From Pseudomonas japonica (GTDB lineage: Bacteria; Pseudomonadota; Gammaproteobacteria; Pseudomonadales; Pseudomonadaceae): DNA of 64,000 nucleotides. The DNA lies in assembly GCF_013522925.1 (NCBI RefSeq), contig NZ_JAAMQU010000004.1:186001-250000 (forward strand), given 5' to 3'. This document shows, piece after piece, positions 1 to 9,500 of the stretch (within the stretch, counting starts at the first letter, position 1; the number at the start of each line of letters is the position of its first letter). Below the pieces are notes generated by a model, which was given only the letters and a program-made list of their open reading frames with translations, had not been told where the DNA came from and made no database searches. The translations under genes and the position numbers were made by a program.

Positions 1-304
1 CGATAATCAGCACCGCCGAGGCCAGCTGGAACCAGGGCTCGGTGGCCTCGGCATCCAGGCCTTGCCCCAGATACATGCCGCCAATCGCCACCAGCCATAC
101 CACCAGGGTGTGGGAAATCGTCGCGGCAAGCCCCAGCAGCACCGCCTGCTTCACAGTGCCGCGGATCGCGACAATAAAGGCCGCCATCATGGTTTTGGAA
201 TGACCCGGTTCCAGCCCATGAAGCGCGCCAAGGAGGATAGCGCTGGGAAAATACAGCCAGGCGTGGGCACCGCCCTGCTGGAGGAGTTGTGCAAGATTGG
301 GCAT
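1..304 (-). CDS. rcnA: Nickel/cobalt exporter RcnA-like, N-terminal part (runs off the window)
   Basis: Reading leftward from an ATG at 304, the first 101 codons are open to the window edge; the C-terminal part is missing. The protein begins MPNLAQLLQQGG, then a hydrophobic segment (YFPSAILLGALHG) and the motif HGLEPGHSKTMMAAF, followed by a second membrane segment and ISHTLVVWLVA. The histidine-bearing HGLEPGHSK signature in the first helices is typical of RcnA/NicO-type inner-membrane metal efflux proteins, which export nickel and cobalt. It starts 8 bases after the stop of the CsoR/RcnR-family repressor gene, so the two are one operon. Metal specificity (Ni/Co rather than another ion) is inferred from the family. 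The frame is not a long open frame from the first base, so it is easily missed. Confidence 0.85.
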   Translation of the reverse strand, partial: MPNLAQLLQQGGAHAWLYFPSAILLGALHGLEPGHSKTMMAAFIVAIRGTVKQAVLLGLAATISHTLVVWLVAIGGMYLGQGLDAEATEPWFQLASAVLII

Positions 305-312
305 GGGAAAAC

Positions 313-606
313 CTAGAGGTATTTGGTGATTTGCTTGAATTCGTCGAGCGGTGCGCGCTCGCCGCGCTCGAGGGCGCTGACGGTGTCTTCGAGGCAGTGA
401 TCGATGTGGTCCTGGATCAAGGTGCGTTTTGCTTGGCACACCGCTTTCTCGACGGCATGCAGCTGCTGGGCGATGTCTACGCAGGGCCGCCCTTCTTCGA
501 TCATGGCAATGATGCTGCGCAAATGGCCATCCGCTCGCTTGAGCCGTTTCACGATGGCCTCGTGGGTTTGATGGGGGTGTGCATGCGATGAATCGTGAGC
601 GCTCAT
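313..606 (-). CDS. CsoR/RcnR-family metal-sensing repressor
   Basis: A 97-residue all-helical repressor of the CsoR/RcnR/FrmR family. The N-terminus is histidine-rich (H4, H8, H10, H12, H15). The core LKRADGHLRSI and the ligand positions are visible: C42, H67 and C71 (HIDHC). That Cys-His-Cys set is the CsoR/InrS type and differs from E. coli RcnR, where the last position is His. Metal binding by such proteins releases a G/C-tract operator; one lies just upstream at 642-660. The gene precedes the RcnA-like exporter with an 8-base gap, so its likely job is nickel/cobalt-responsive control of that exporter. Pseudomonas MreR/DmeR-type regulators are the closest known functional analogues, but the metal is not proven by sequence. 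Confidence 0.88.
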   Translation of the reverse strand: MSAHDSSHAHPHQTHEAIVKRLKRADGHLRSIIAMIEEGRPCVDIAQQLHAVEKAVCQAKRTLIQDHIDHCLEDTVSALERGERAPLDEFKQITKYL

Positions 607-641
607 GGTGGGAGTCTACGTAAATGTTCTGACGCGCAGCC

Positions 642-660
642 TATCCCCCCCGGGGGGATA
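642..660. promoter_or_regulatory. Operator for the CsoR/RcnR-family repressor
   Basis: The 19-base sequence TATCCCCCCCGGGGGGATA is a perfect inverted repeat about its central C: TAT, a C tract, a G tract and ATA. Operators of this family are G/C tracts flanked by A/T-containing inverted repeats. The site lies 35 bases upstream of the repressor start and between the repressor and the divergent LysR gene, so it could also affect the latter. Confidence 0.8.
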
Positions 661-752
661 CCGCAACATGTTCATAGCTCGGACGTCCAAGGGCGCGCTC
701 GGGAAACGGTACAATGCCGCCCTGCCCCTCTGCCGATCAGTGAATACCGTCC

Positions 753-1661
753 GTGAGCATCAATTTCGATCTGAACGACCTTCAGGCTTTCCGCGCCGTG
801 GTGGAAACCGGCAATTTCCGGCGCGCCGCCGAAGCCGTTCGCATTACCCAGTCGGCCTTGAGTCGGCGGATCGAAAAGCTGGAAACCGCGCTGGGTGTAA
901 AGCTGTTCGAGCGCACCACCCGTAAGGTGTCGCTTACCAACATGGGCCGGGCGTTCCTGCCCCAGGTGGAACGCTTGCTCGATGATCTGGACCTCGCCCT
1001 GCTGAGCATCGGCGACGGCAGCGCCATGCGCACCGGTACGCTCGTGATCGCCTGCGTGCCGTCGGCGGCGTATTACTTCATGCCCCATGCCATCCGGCGT
1101 TTTCACTCGCAGTACCCCAGGATCAAGGTGCGGTTGATAGACGCCTCGGCCAATGAAGTGAGTGCGGCGGTAGTGTCGGGAGAGGCTGATTTCGGGGTGA
1201 GTTTCAGCGGCAATCTGGCGCCGGAAGTGGAATTCAGCTCATTGCTCGAAGAGCGCTACGTGATTGCCTGTCGCCGGGACCACCCGCTAGCCACGCTGGA
1301 GCAGGTGACCTGGGCGCAGGCCTACGAGCATGAATACATTGCGCTATCGAAGAGCTCGGGCAACCGCCTGGTGCTGGACCGCGCACTGCGCCACCTTACG
1401 CCAGCCAGGGAAAGCATCTGCGAGGCCCGGCATGTCACCACGGTAATGGGCCTGGTAGAGGCAGGCCTGGGCATCGCCGCGGTGCCCTCCATCGCGATGC
1501 CCGTTTCTGCCCACCCTATATTGGCCAGCGTGGCGCTGGTGGAGCCTGAAGTGGTACGCCAGATGGGCCTGCTCAAGCGTCGCGGGCGTACCCTTACCCC
1601 CGCGGCGCTCGAACTCGAACGGTTGGTTCGGCTACTGCCTCAAGGTTCAGTGGGAGACTGA
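753..1661 (+). CDS. LysR-type transcriptional regulator
   Basis: A 302-residue LTTR starting at GTG 753. The winged helix-turn-helix covers residues about 5-65 (LQAFRAVVETGNFRRAAEAV, then QSALSRRIEKLE), followed by a type-2 periplasmic-binding-protein-like effector domain (residues about 90-295, with FGVSF, YVIACRRDHPLA and VMGLVEAGLGIAAVP). The 3' end overlaps the convergent binding-protein gene by 15 bases. LTTRs usually control a nearby divergent or adjacent transport/catabolic unit; here the convergent MFS symporter and binding protein are the best candidates, but they are not divergent, so the target is uncertain. The effector is not predictable. Confidence 0.9.
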   Translation: MSINFDLNDLQAFRAVVETGNFRRAAEAVRITQSALSRRIEKLETALGVKLFERTTRKVSLTNMGRAFLPQVERLLDDLDLALLSIGDGSAMRTGTLVIACVPSAAYYFMPHAIRRFHSQYPRIKVRLIDASANEVSAAVVSGEADFGVSFSGNLAPEVEFSSLLEERYVIACRRDHPLATLEQVTWAQAYEHEYIALSKSSGNRLVLDRALRHLTPARESICEARHVTTVMGLVEAGLGIAAVPSIAMPVSAHPILASVALVEPEVVRQMGLLKRRGRTLTPAALELERLVRLLPQGSVGD

Positions 1662-2423
1662 ATCCAGCCCTGTTTTCTGCACCGTTGCCTGCGCTTCCGG
1701 CGAGCCAAGGTATTGCAGCAACTTGCGGGCCTGAGCCGGGTGTTCGGCATTCACGGGCACCCCACCGGCGAAACGGGTAACCGACTGCACATCCTCCGGG
1801 ATCTTGCCCACAAAGGTAACGCCCGGCACCGGCAACAGCTCAGCCACTTGCTGGAACCCCACCTGGTAGTCGCCGGTGGCAACGACCGACGCCACGGGAA
1901 TGCGCTCGATCATCTTGCTTTTGGGCACCAGCTGGTCCTGGATACCCAGCTTCTTGTACAGCTCCTTTTCGATATACACGCCGCTGGCGCTGTCCGAATA
2001 CGCCACGGACTGGGCCTTGAGCAGCGTTTGTTTCAGCTCGGCATCGGTGCCGATAGCGGGCTTTTCAGCACCCGCCCTCACCACCATGCCGATACGCGAA
2101 TCAGCCAGCTCAACGCGGGAGGCGGGATCGACCTTGCCTTGCTTGATCAATTCATCCAGCGCATAGCCCACCATGATTACCGCATCGGCATGCTCGCCGC
2201 GAGCCAGCCGGTTAGGAATGGCTTCCGGGGCCTTGCCCATGGATGGGCCTAGCACGGTTTTCAAGGTGTCGCCGCTTTGCTCGCTGTACTGCGGGCCAAG
2301 GCGTTGATAAGCCGCGGTGAAACCGCCCGAGGTCATGACCGTCAGCTCCTCGGCGTGTGCCAGAGGCGACACAACCGCGCAGGCCAGGGCAAGAAACGAA
2401 AGTGATTTGGACAGAGAATGCAT
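1647..2423 (-). CDS. Periplasmic substrate-binding protein, ModA-like, orphan
   Basis: 258 residues starting with a clear Sec signal peptide (hydrophobic core to about residue 24, cleavage near AHA|EE). The mature part has the layout of a type-2 periplasmic binding protein related to molybdate/oxyanion-binding ModA (LTVMTSGGFTAAY near the N-terminus, SGVYIEKELYKKLG, a C-terminal LLQYLGSPEAQA). The start has a good AAGGAAG ribosome site. No ABC permease or ATPase is nearby; instead the gene follows the MFS symporter by 36 bases on the same strand. It probably binds a small anion or carboxylate delivered to, or sensed together with, that symporter. The ligand is unknown. Confidence 0.8.
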   Translation of the reverse strand: MHSLSKSLSFLALACAVVSPLAHAEELTVMTSGGFTAAYQRLGPQYSEQSGDTLKTVLGPSMGKAPEAIPNRLARGEHADAVIMVGYALDELIKQGKVDPASRVELADSRIGMVVRAGAEKPAIGTDAELKQTLLKAQSVAYSDSASGVYIEKELYKKLGIQDQLVPKSKMIERIPVASVVATGDYQVGFQQVAELLPVPGVTFVGKIPEDVQSVTRFAGGVPVNAEHPAQARKLLQYLGSPEAQATVQKTGLDSVSH

Positions 2424-2459
2424 CTGCAGCGCTTCCTTGTTGTGTGATGAACGTCGAGC

Positions 2460-3758
2460 TCAAGCCGGAACGGGCGCGCCAAGGCGCAGGCGGCGGTACA
2501 GCACCAGGGTGGCGCAGAACGCGCAGATCGCCGCGAAGATCATCCAGTAGGCAGGCGCGGCCTTGTCCCCCGTGATGTGAATGAGCCAAGTGGAGATCGC
2601 CGGGGTGAACCCGCCGAACACGGCGGTCGCCAAGCTGTACGCCAGCGAGAAGCCGGCAACCCGCACCTCCACTGGCATGATCTCGGTCAGCGCCGGAATC
2701 ATCGCGCCGTTGTAGATGCCGTACAGGAAGGACAGCCACAGCAACACTTCGAGCATATGCGCAAAGCTTGGCTGCTGAGCCAGGTACGACAGCGCCGGGT
2801 AGGCGGTGATGGCAGCGAGCAACGACATGGCCGCTAATAGTGTCTTGCGGCCGAAGCGGTCGCTGAGCATGCCGCCGATAGGCAGCCAGAAGAAGTTCGA
2901 CACGCCGACCAGCAGCGTCACCATCAGCGCATCGGCGGTGCTCAATTTCAGAACGGATTTACCGAACGTGGGTGCGTACACCGTAATGAGGTAAAACGCC
3001 GTAGTGGTCATGGCCACCATCAGCATGCCCAGGATCACGATACCGACGTTGTCCAGCAACGTCCGGAACACGGCTTTCATGGTAGGCCGGTGGGTACGGG
3101 CCTGGAAGGCTTCTGTTTCCGCCAGGTTGCGGCGCAGCAGGAAAATGAACGGGATGATCACGCAGCCGACCCCGAACGGAATGCGCCAGCCCCATGCGGC
3201 GATGTCAGCCGGTGCCATCCACTGGTTGAGCGCATAGCCGAGAGCTGCGGCCACCACGATCGCCACCTGCTGGCTGGCCGACTGCCAGCTCGCATAAAAG
3301 CCCTTGCGGCCCGGTGTGGCCATTTCAGCCAGGTAGACCGACACACCGCCAAGTTCCGCGCCTGCCGAGAAGCCTTGAAGCAGCCGACCCAGTAGCACCA
3401 GCGCCGGCGCCCACAGGCCGATGCTCGCGTAGCCGGGTACCAGCACGATCAGCAAGGTGCCACTGGCCATGATCGACAAGGTGACGATCAGCCCCTTCCG
3501 GCGGCCCACGTCGTCGATGTAGGCACCAAGGATTACCGCGCCGAGCGGTCGCATGAGGAAGCCGGCGCCGAAGACGGCGAAGGTCATCATCAATGAAGCA
3601 AACTCATTGGACGCGGGGAAAAAAGCAGCGGCGATTTGCGTGGCATAAAAGCCGAAGAGGAAAAAATCGAACTGCTCGAGGAAGTTTCCGGAGGTAACCC
3701 GGAACACCGCTCCCGCTTTGGACTTACCGGCAGGCGCCGAGGTAGTGGACCCTTGCAT
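2460..3758 (-). CDS. MFS proton symporter, citrate/tricarballylate type (MHS family)
   Basis: 432 residues from an ATG at 3758, preceded by a GGAGA site; a longer frame from 3818 lacks such a site. Twelve hydrophobic segments are evident. The family signatures are [14 protein letters not shown] in helix 1, the loop [10 protein letters not shown] between helices 2 and 3, [17 protein letters not shown], and [10 protein letters not shown] between the two halves. These match metabolite:H+ symporters such as CitA and TcuC, which import citrate, tricarballylate or aconitate across the inner membrane. It heads a leftward pair with the orphan binding protein. The exact carboxylate cannot be read from sequence. 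Confidence 0.87.
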   Translation of the reverse strand: MQGSTTSAPAGKSKAGAVFRVTSGNFLEQFDFFLFGFYATQIAAAFFPASNEFASLMMTFAVFGAGFLMRPLGAVILGAYIDDVGRRKGLIVTLSIMASGTLLIVLVPGYASIGLWAPALVLLGRLLQGFSAGAELGGVSVYLAEMATPGRKGFYASWQSASQQVAIVVAAALGYALNQWMAPADIAAWGWRIPFGVGCVIIPFIFLLRRNLAETEAFQARTHRPTMKAVFRTLLDNVGIVILGMLMVAMTTTAFYLITVYAPTFGKSVLKLSTADALMVTLLVGVSNFFWLPIGGMLSDRFGRKTLLAAMSLLAAITAYPALSYLAQQPSFAHMLEVLLWLSFLYGIYNGAMIPALTEIMPVEVRVAGFSLAYSLATAVFGGFTPAISTWLIHITGDKAAPAYWMIFAAICAFCATLVLYRRLRLGAPVPA

Positions 3759-3931
3759 ATTATTCTCCAGCGACTTTTGGAATGTTTGTAAGCGCTTGTT
3801 GCAAGGATTCTCTGCCACATTTGCAGCACGGATAAGCGTTCATTTCTCATGGATTGATGCACACATGCGATCAATGCACCGAAGCCCCCGGCGCCAGGGC
3901 GCACAGGGGCTTAGGTGGGTAACCTGCAGGA

Positions 3932-6448
3932 TCAAGCCAGGTCGCTGGCCGCCTGCCCTAGCAGGGTCAGGTCTGCAGTTACGATGGCAGGGCCCCACTC
4001 GATATGGTTGTATGTCAGCGTCGCGGTCTGGTCCCCCACGAACGTGAGCTGAAATGAGCGCCCCTGATCATCGACCGTGAAGTCCCGCAGGTAGGTACGG
4101 TCCAGCGTGGCGTTGTAGCTCACGTTCAACGTGCCGTGGGTGCCATCACCCAGGTCGGTATAGCCCAGGCCGCTGAGGACCAGCCGGTCATTGCCCTGAG
4201 CGAAATCCGTGATGAGGTCACTGTGGCTGCTGGTGGCCGTGCGATAACTTTCGGAGACCGAAGACACGTAGAACAAGTCGTCGCCGCTGCCACCGATCAG
4301 GCGGTCGCTCCCTTCCCCGCCGGTGAGGCTGTCGCGGTTGGCACCGCCCGTCAGCCGATCATTTCCAGCGCCGCCATTCAGTACGTCCGAAGCGTTATCG
4401 CCGGTCAGCGTATCGGGCCCGGCGGTTCCGGTCTGATACAGGCTCTCCACAGGCGAACTGACAACGACGCGCCCCTGATCGACCCAGGCGAAGTCGATCC
4501 CGCCGCGCTCCAGCGCGGCCACCTGATCACCGCTCAATGCGGCTTCGAAATGTGCGCCATCTCCGCCCGCCTGGGCCGAATACAGCCGGGTAAGAGCATT
4601 CTCACTGTCGTAGGCCAACGCCAGGGTGGTACCGGTGCCGTCACCCAGCGCAGTGAAGCCCAAGGCGGAAACATCGACGCGGTCGCCGCTATTGCTGTCG
4701 AAGTCGATGATCTGGTCACGCCCAGTAGTGCCGCCTTGTGCGGTGACCTGGCTGTCGGACAGGTTGGAAAACACAAAGGTATCTGCCCCCGCTCCACCGC
4801 TCAGCCGGTCACCGCCGGCGCCACCGTCGAGGCGGTCAGCGCTGCCGCGCCCGTAGAGGTTATCGCGGCCGGCCCCGCCCAGCATGGTTTCCTCGCCTTG
4901 GGTAGTGCCGTACAAGGTGTCGCTGCCGTCGGTGCCCGTGATGCTGGCCTGGAAATTGTCATCGGTGAGCAGCCCGCGGTAATCGCCCACCAGGCCAATT
5001 TCAAAACGGCGCCCCTCGCCATCGGAGTCGTAGCTCTTGAGATAGGTGACGCCTTTGTCCGCGTTGTACACCAGGGCCAGGGTGCCCTCGTGCCCGTCCC
5101 CAAGGCCGGTGAACCCCAGGCTGGTCACGTCGATCTTGTCAGTGGTTACGTTGAAACCACGTAGCTGGTCGGCGTAGGTGGAGGTAGCGCTGCGGTAGCT
5201 GTCTGCAAGGCTTTGGTAACGGAACGTCACGCTGCCCTCGTGCCCGCCCGTCCCCCACAAAACATCCCTGCCCTCGCCGCCGATCAGCGTAACGTCGCCC
5301 ACGCCTGCGTTGATTTGGTCAGCTCCTGCGCCGCCGTCTATTACGCGATCCACTGGTAGCGTAGTGCTGTAGTAATCGATGGTGTCCGCTTGCGCGGTAC
5401 CTTGGCTGAACAGGGTAGAGGTATTGGTGAGCAGTACGCTGCCGGCCCCCTCGATCACCGGCGCGCCAATGCCTTGGGCCAGGTAGTTGCCTGCCACCTG
5501 CGTGGCATTGCTTTGGCCGGTTTCTACCACGCTGACAGGGGCTGCGTTACCGTCGCTCGCCAGCCAGTTCAGGAAGGCGTTTTCGCTCACCTGGGTGGAC
5601 GTGCTGCTCTCCAGCGCCACGGCAGTGGCGGTGCCGCTGAGCAGAAACTGGTTGTGGGCCAGCACCGTACCTTCAGCGCCGTCTGCCTGAATCAAGGTGC
5701 CCTGGCGGCCCGTGAGGGTGATGTATTGCAGGCTGGCATTCTCGGTACCGTTCAAGTGCACGCCGTCCAGCCCGTTACTGCTGACGCTGCCTCCCACCAG
5801 GCTGGCGCCAGCGCCCTGCAGTAGCACGCCGTTGCCCGTGTTCTGCGTGCTGACAAGGCCCGCCACCGCCAGTGGGCCGGTCAGGTTCAAGCCATTGCCA
5901 TTGTTGTCGCGAACAATGGTATCGCTCAGCTGGCTATCCACCAGCCCTGACGCGACGATGCCGTCGGCGCCGTTATTCTGCACATAGGCTCGGGTAACCG
6001 TGACCTGGCTGCCCTCTGCGCGCAGATCAAGGCCATAGCCGGATAATTCCTGCGCCACCACCCGGTCCAGCACCACGCCGCTGCTGTCCCCGTTTACCCA
6101 ACCGCTCACCTCGCCACTGGTGTTGCTGCGGTTGCCGTCGAGGGTCAGAAAGCGTGCGCCTGTGTTGTCACCCGCACTGCTCAGGAGGGCGCTGGTATCC
6201 TGCGCCCCGCCCGCCAGCTTGAGCACCACCTCGGTGCCATAGCCGGCCGGGCCTTCGATGATGACGTTGGCGGGCAGCGTCAAGGCAGGGCCGCCGTTGT
6301 CGCCACTGATGAGGTAAGTGCCGGGCGTAAGCTGTACTGTTCCGCCGCCCGCCGCGGCCGCTGCATCAATAGCCGCTTGCAGGGCCTGGGTGTCATCGCT
6401 GCGCCCGTTGCCGAGCGCGCCGTAATCGCTAGCCTGGAACACTGCCAT
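3932..6448 (-). CDS. RTX beta-helix protein related to mannuronan C5-epimerases, catalytic residues altered
   Basis: 838 residues from the ATG at 6448 (a TTG 24 bases further upstream is possible). Residues 1-330 form a pectate-lyase-like right-handed beta-helix (FQASDYGALGNGRSDDTQALQAAI start, as in AlgE-type extracellular epimerases). The rest is three repeated R-module units, each a GGxGxDxLxGG calcium-binding nonapeptide run followed by a stretch with SYR(S/T)ATS, LGFTxLGDG and a YxxxxxxTYL core. There is no Sec signal, so type I secretion through the C-terminus is likely, although no transporter genes are in the window. Compared with AlgE4 as I recall it, the active-site YGFDPH reads YGLDLR (H154 becomes R143), D178 is S167 and R195 is G184, while Tyr and Asp of YGxD remain. 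It may therefore not epimerise alginate but bind or cleave another polysaccharide. Confidence 0.8.
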   Translation of the reverse strand: MAVFQASDYGALGNGRSDDTQALQAAIDAAAAAGGGTVQLTPGTYLISGDNGGPALTLPANVIIEGPAGYGTEVVLKLAGGAQDTSALLSSAGDNTGARFLTLDGNRSNTSGEVSGWVNGDSSGVVLDRVVAQELSGYGLDLRAEGSQVTVTRAYVQNNGADGIVASGLVDSQLSDTIVRDNNGNGLNLTGPLAVAGLVSTQNTGNGVLLQGAGASLVGGSVSSNGLDGVHLNGTENASLQYITLTGRQGTLIQADGAEGTVLAHNQFLLSGTATAVALESSTSTQVSENAFLNWLASDGNAAPVSVVETGQSNATQVAGNYLAQGIGAPVIEGAGSVLLTNTSTLFSQGTAQADTIDYYSTTLPVDRVIDGGAGADQINAGVGDVTLIGGEGRDVLWGTGGHEGSVTFRYQSLADSYRSATSTYADQLRGFNVTTDKIDVTSLGFTGLGDGHEGTLALVYNADKGVTYLKSYDSDGEGRRFEIGLVGDYRGLLTDDNFQASITGTDGSDTLYGTTQGEETMLGGAGRDNLYGRGSADRLDGGAGGDRLSGGAGADTFVFSNLSDSQVTAQGGTTGRDQIIDFDSNSGDRVDVSALGFTALGDGTGTTLALAYDSENALTRLYSAQAGGDGAHFEAALSGDQVAALERGGIDFAWVDQGRVVVSSPVESLYQTGTAGPDTLTGDNASDVLNGGAGNDRLTGGANRDSLTGGEGSDRLIGGSGDDLFYVSSVSESYRTATSSHSDLITDFAQGNDRLVLSGLGYTDLGDGTHGTLNVSYNATLDRTYLRDFTVDDQGRSFQLTFVGDQTATLTYNHIEWGPAIVTADLTLLGQAASDLA

Positions 6449-6502
6449 TGCCTGTACTCTCGGTGAGATCAAAGCTGGAAGTGTAGCGGCTGGCTCGGGG
6501 TG

Positions 6503-9500
6503 TCAATCCAGGCCGGCTACCGGCGCGGTCCTGCGTCGTCGCCGCTCCACTACGCTCATCACCAGCACGAAAAACACGGGCACGAACACGACCGCAAACG
6601 TAGCGGTGAGCATGCCCCCGATTACCCCTGTACCAATGGCCTGCTGGCTGGCCGAGCTGGCCCCGGTGGCGAATACCAGCGGCACTACCCCCAGGATGAA
6701 TGCCAGCGAGGTCATCACAATCGGCCGCAAGCGTAGCCGCGCCGCCCGGACAGCGGCCTCCATCCGGTCCATTCCCTGTTCATGCAGGCTTTTGGCAAAC
6801 TCGATGATAAGAATGGCGTTCTTGGCAGACAGCCCGATAAGGGTAATCAGGCCCACCTTGAAGAACACGTCATTAGGCATGCCCCGCAGGGTGACGGCAA
6901 GCACTGCCCCCAGCACACCCACTGGCACCACCAGCAACACGGCGACGGGGATTGCCCAGCTTTCGTAGAGGGCGGCCAGGCACAGGAACACCACCAGCAT
7001 GGACAGCCCCAGCAGCAGTGGCGCCTGGCCCGAGGAAAGGCGCTCCTGCAGCGACAGCCCCGTCCACTCGAGGGTGAAACCCTTGGGCAGGCTTGCCGCG
7101 AGGCGTTCCATTTCCTCCATGGCCTGGCCAGTGCTGTAGCCTGCAGACGGCGCGCCGGACACACTGACCGCTGGGTAGCCGTTGTAGCGATTGAGCTGGG
7201 CTGGCCCGCGCTCCCATACCGCCCTGGCGAAGGCGGATACAGGCACCATCCTCCCCTCGCTGTTTCTTACCTCCAGCCGAAGCAGATCGTCGACCTGTTG
7301 GCGATGCTCGCCTTCACTCTGCACGATCACCTGTTGCATCCGCCCCGCATTGGGGAAGTCGTTCACATAGGCGGAGCCCACGGCAATGGACAGCACGCTG
7401 GCGATATCAGCGAAGGAAACACCCATGGCATTGGCTTGCTGGCGGTCCACCTCGATGTTGACCTGTGGCGTTTCCGCGAGCGAGGCTTCCCGCACGTTCT
7501 GTAGCAAGCTGCTTTGCAAGGCCTTGCCGAGTAGTTCATTACGCGCCTGGCGCAGCGCGTCGTACCCCTGCCCCGAGCGATCCTGAAGCCTTACTTCGAA
7601 ACCGCCCGACGTGCCCAACCCGTCTATCGGCGGCGGCAACAGGCTGAAGGCCATTGCATCCTTCAAGCCCGAAAAGGCGGCGCTGGCCCGGTCCGCGATG
7701 GCCTGGGCTGTATCCTCGGCCCCGCGTTCGGCCCAGTCCTTGAGCGTGGTAAACGCCAGCGCAGCGTTTTGCCCGCTCCCGGAGAAGCTGAAGCCAAGGA
7801 TCATCACCGTGTTGTCCACGCCCGGTTCCTGCGCGTTGTGCGCTTCTATCCCGCGCGCCACCTCGATGGTCCGGGCCTGACTGGCGCCGGGCGGCAGCTG
7901 GATGTCGGTGATGGTATAGCCTTGGTCCTCGGTGGGCAGGAAGGAGGACGGCAAGCGCGCGAAGAGCACGGCCATCAGTGCGCAGAGCAAGGCGAACACC
8001 ACCATGTACCGCCCTACGCGGTTCACTGCGCTGCGTACCCAACCCTCATACCGCTGGTTTATGCGATCGAAGCGGCGATTGAAGCCGCCAAAGAACCCTC
8101 GCTTTTCCCGGTGCCCTCCCGCCGGCAAGGGCTTGATGACCGTGGCGCATAGCGCTGGCGTAAGGCTGAGCGCCAGGAATGCTGAAAACAGGATGGCCAC
8201 CGCCATCGAGAGCGAAAACTGTTGGTAGATCACGCCCACCGAGCCGGGCATGAAAGCCATGGGGACAAACACGGCCGTCAGCACGAGGGTAATACCGATG
8301 ATCGCGCCGCTGATTTCCGTCATCGCCTTGCGGGTGGCGTCTCGTGGGGATAACCCTTCCTGCGCCATCAGCCGCTCCACGTTTTCCACCACCACGATCG
8401 CATCGTCCACCAGGATACCGATGGCCAGCACCATGCCGAACAGGGTGAGCACATTGATGGAGAACCCGAGCAACAGCATGGCTGCACATGTGCCCAGCAA
8501 GGCCACGGGCACCACCAGTGCCGGGATCAGCGTGTAGCGGATGTTCTGGAGAAAAAGGAACATCACCACGAATACCAGCACCATCGCTTCGAGCAGGGTA
8601 TGGATCACCTTGGTGATGGAAATCTTCACGAAGGGCGCTGTGTCGTAGGGGATGTCGTATTTCACGGCCGCCGGGAAATACCGGGACAGCTCCTCGAGCC
8701 TGTCCCGCACAAGCGTCGCGGTGCTCATGGCGTTCCCCGCAGGGGCCAGCTGTACGCCCAACGCTACCGAGGCATTGCCGTTCAAGCGGGTGGCAAAGTT
8801 ATAGTTTTGCGCACCCACCTCTACCCTGGCCACGTCACCGAGGGTCACGTTCGAACCGTTGCGGTTGGCTTTGAGCACGATAGCCGAGAAGTCCTCAGGT
8901 GTACTCAACTGCCCCGTCACCCTTACTGTGGCAGTGACTTCCTGCCCCGCCGGAGCGGGTAGATCACCAACAGCGCCAGCGGACACCTGGATGTTCTGGG
9001 CGGCGATGGCCTGGCTGACGTCGCCGGGGGTGAGGTTGTAAGCGATGAGCTTTTGAGGGTCCACCCAGATCCGCATGGCGCGCTCCGAGCCGAACAACTG
9101 CACCTTGCCCACCCCGTCCAGACGCCGAAGTTCGTTCACCACGTTACGGGCCAGGTAGTCACTGAGCGCGATCTCGTCCAGCCGCCCGTCCGTGGACGTC
9201 AGGGTGGCGAACAGCAGAAACCCGGCCGAGGTTTCCTCGATCTGCAAGCCTTGTTGGGTGACTGCCCGAGGCAACCGGGGCTCTACCACCTTGAGCCGGT
9301 TTTGCACATCCACCTTGGCCAGCTCCGGGTCGGTGCCGGGCTTGAACGTCACAGTAATAGTCGCGGTGTTCTGGCTGCTGCTGGAACTGAAATACAAGAG
9401 GTGGTCGACCCCGTTCAGCTCCTGCTCGATCAGGCTCACCACACTTTCGTCAATGGTGTGGGCAGAAGCCCCTGGGTAGGTTGCCGTGAGTTCGATCTGC

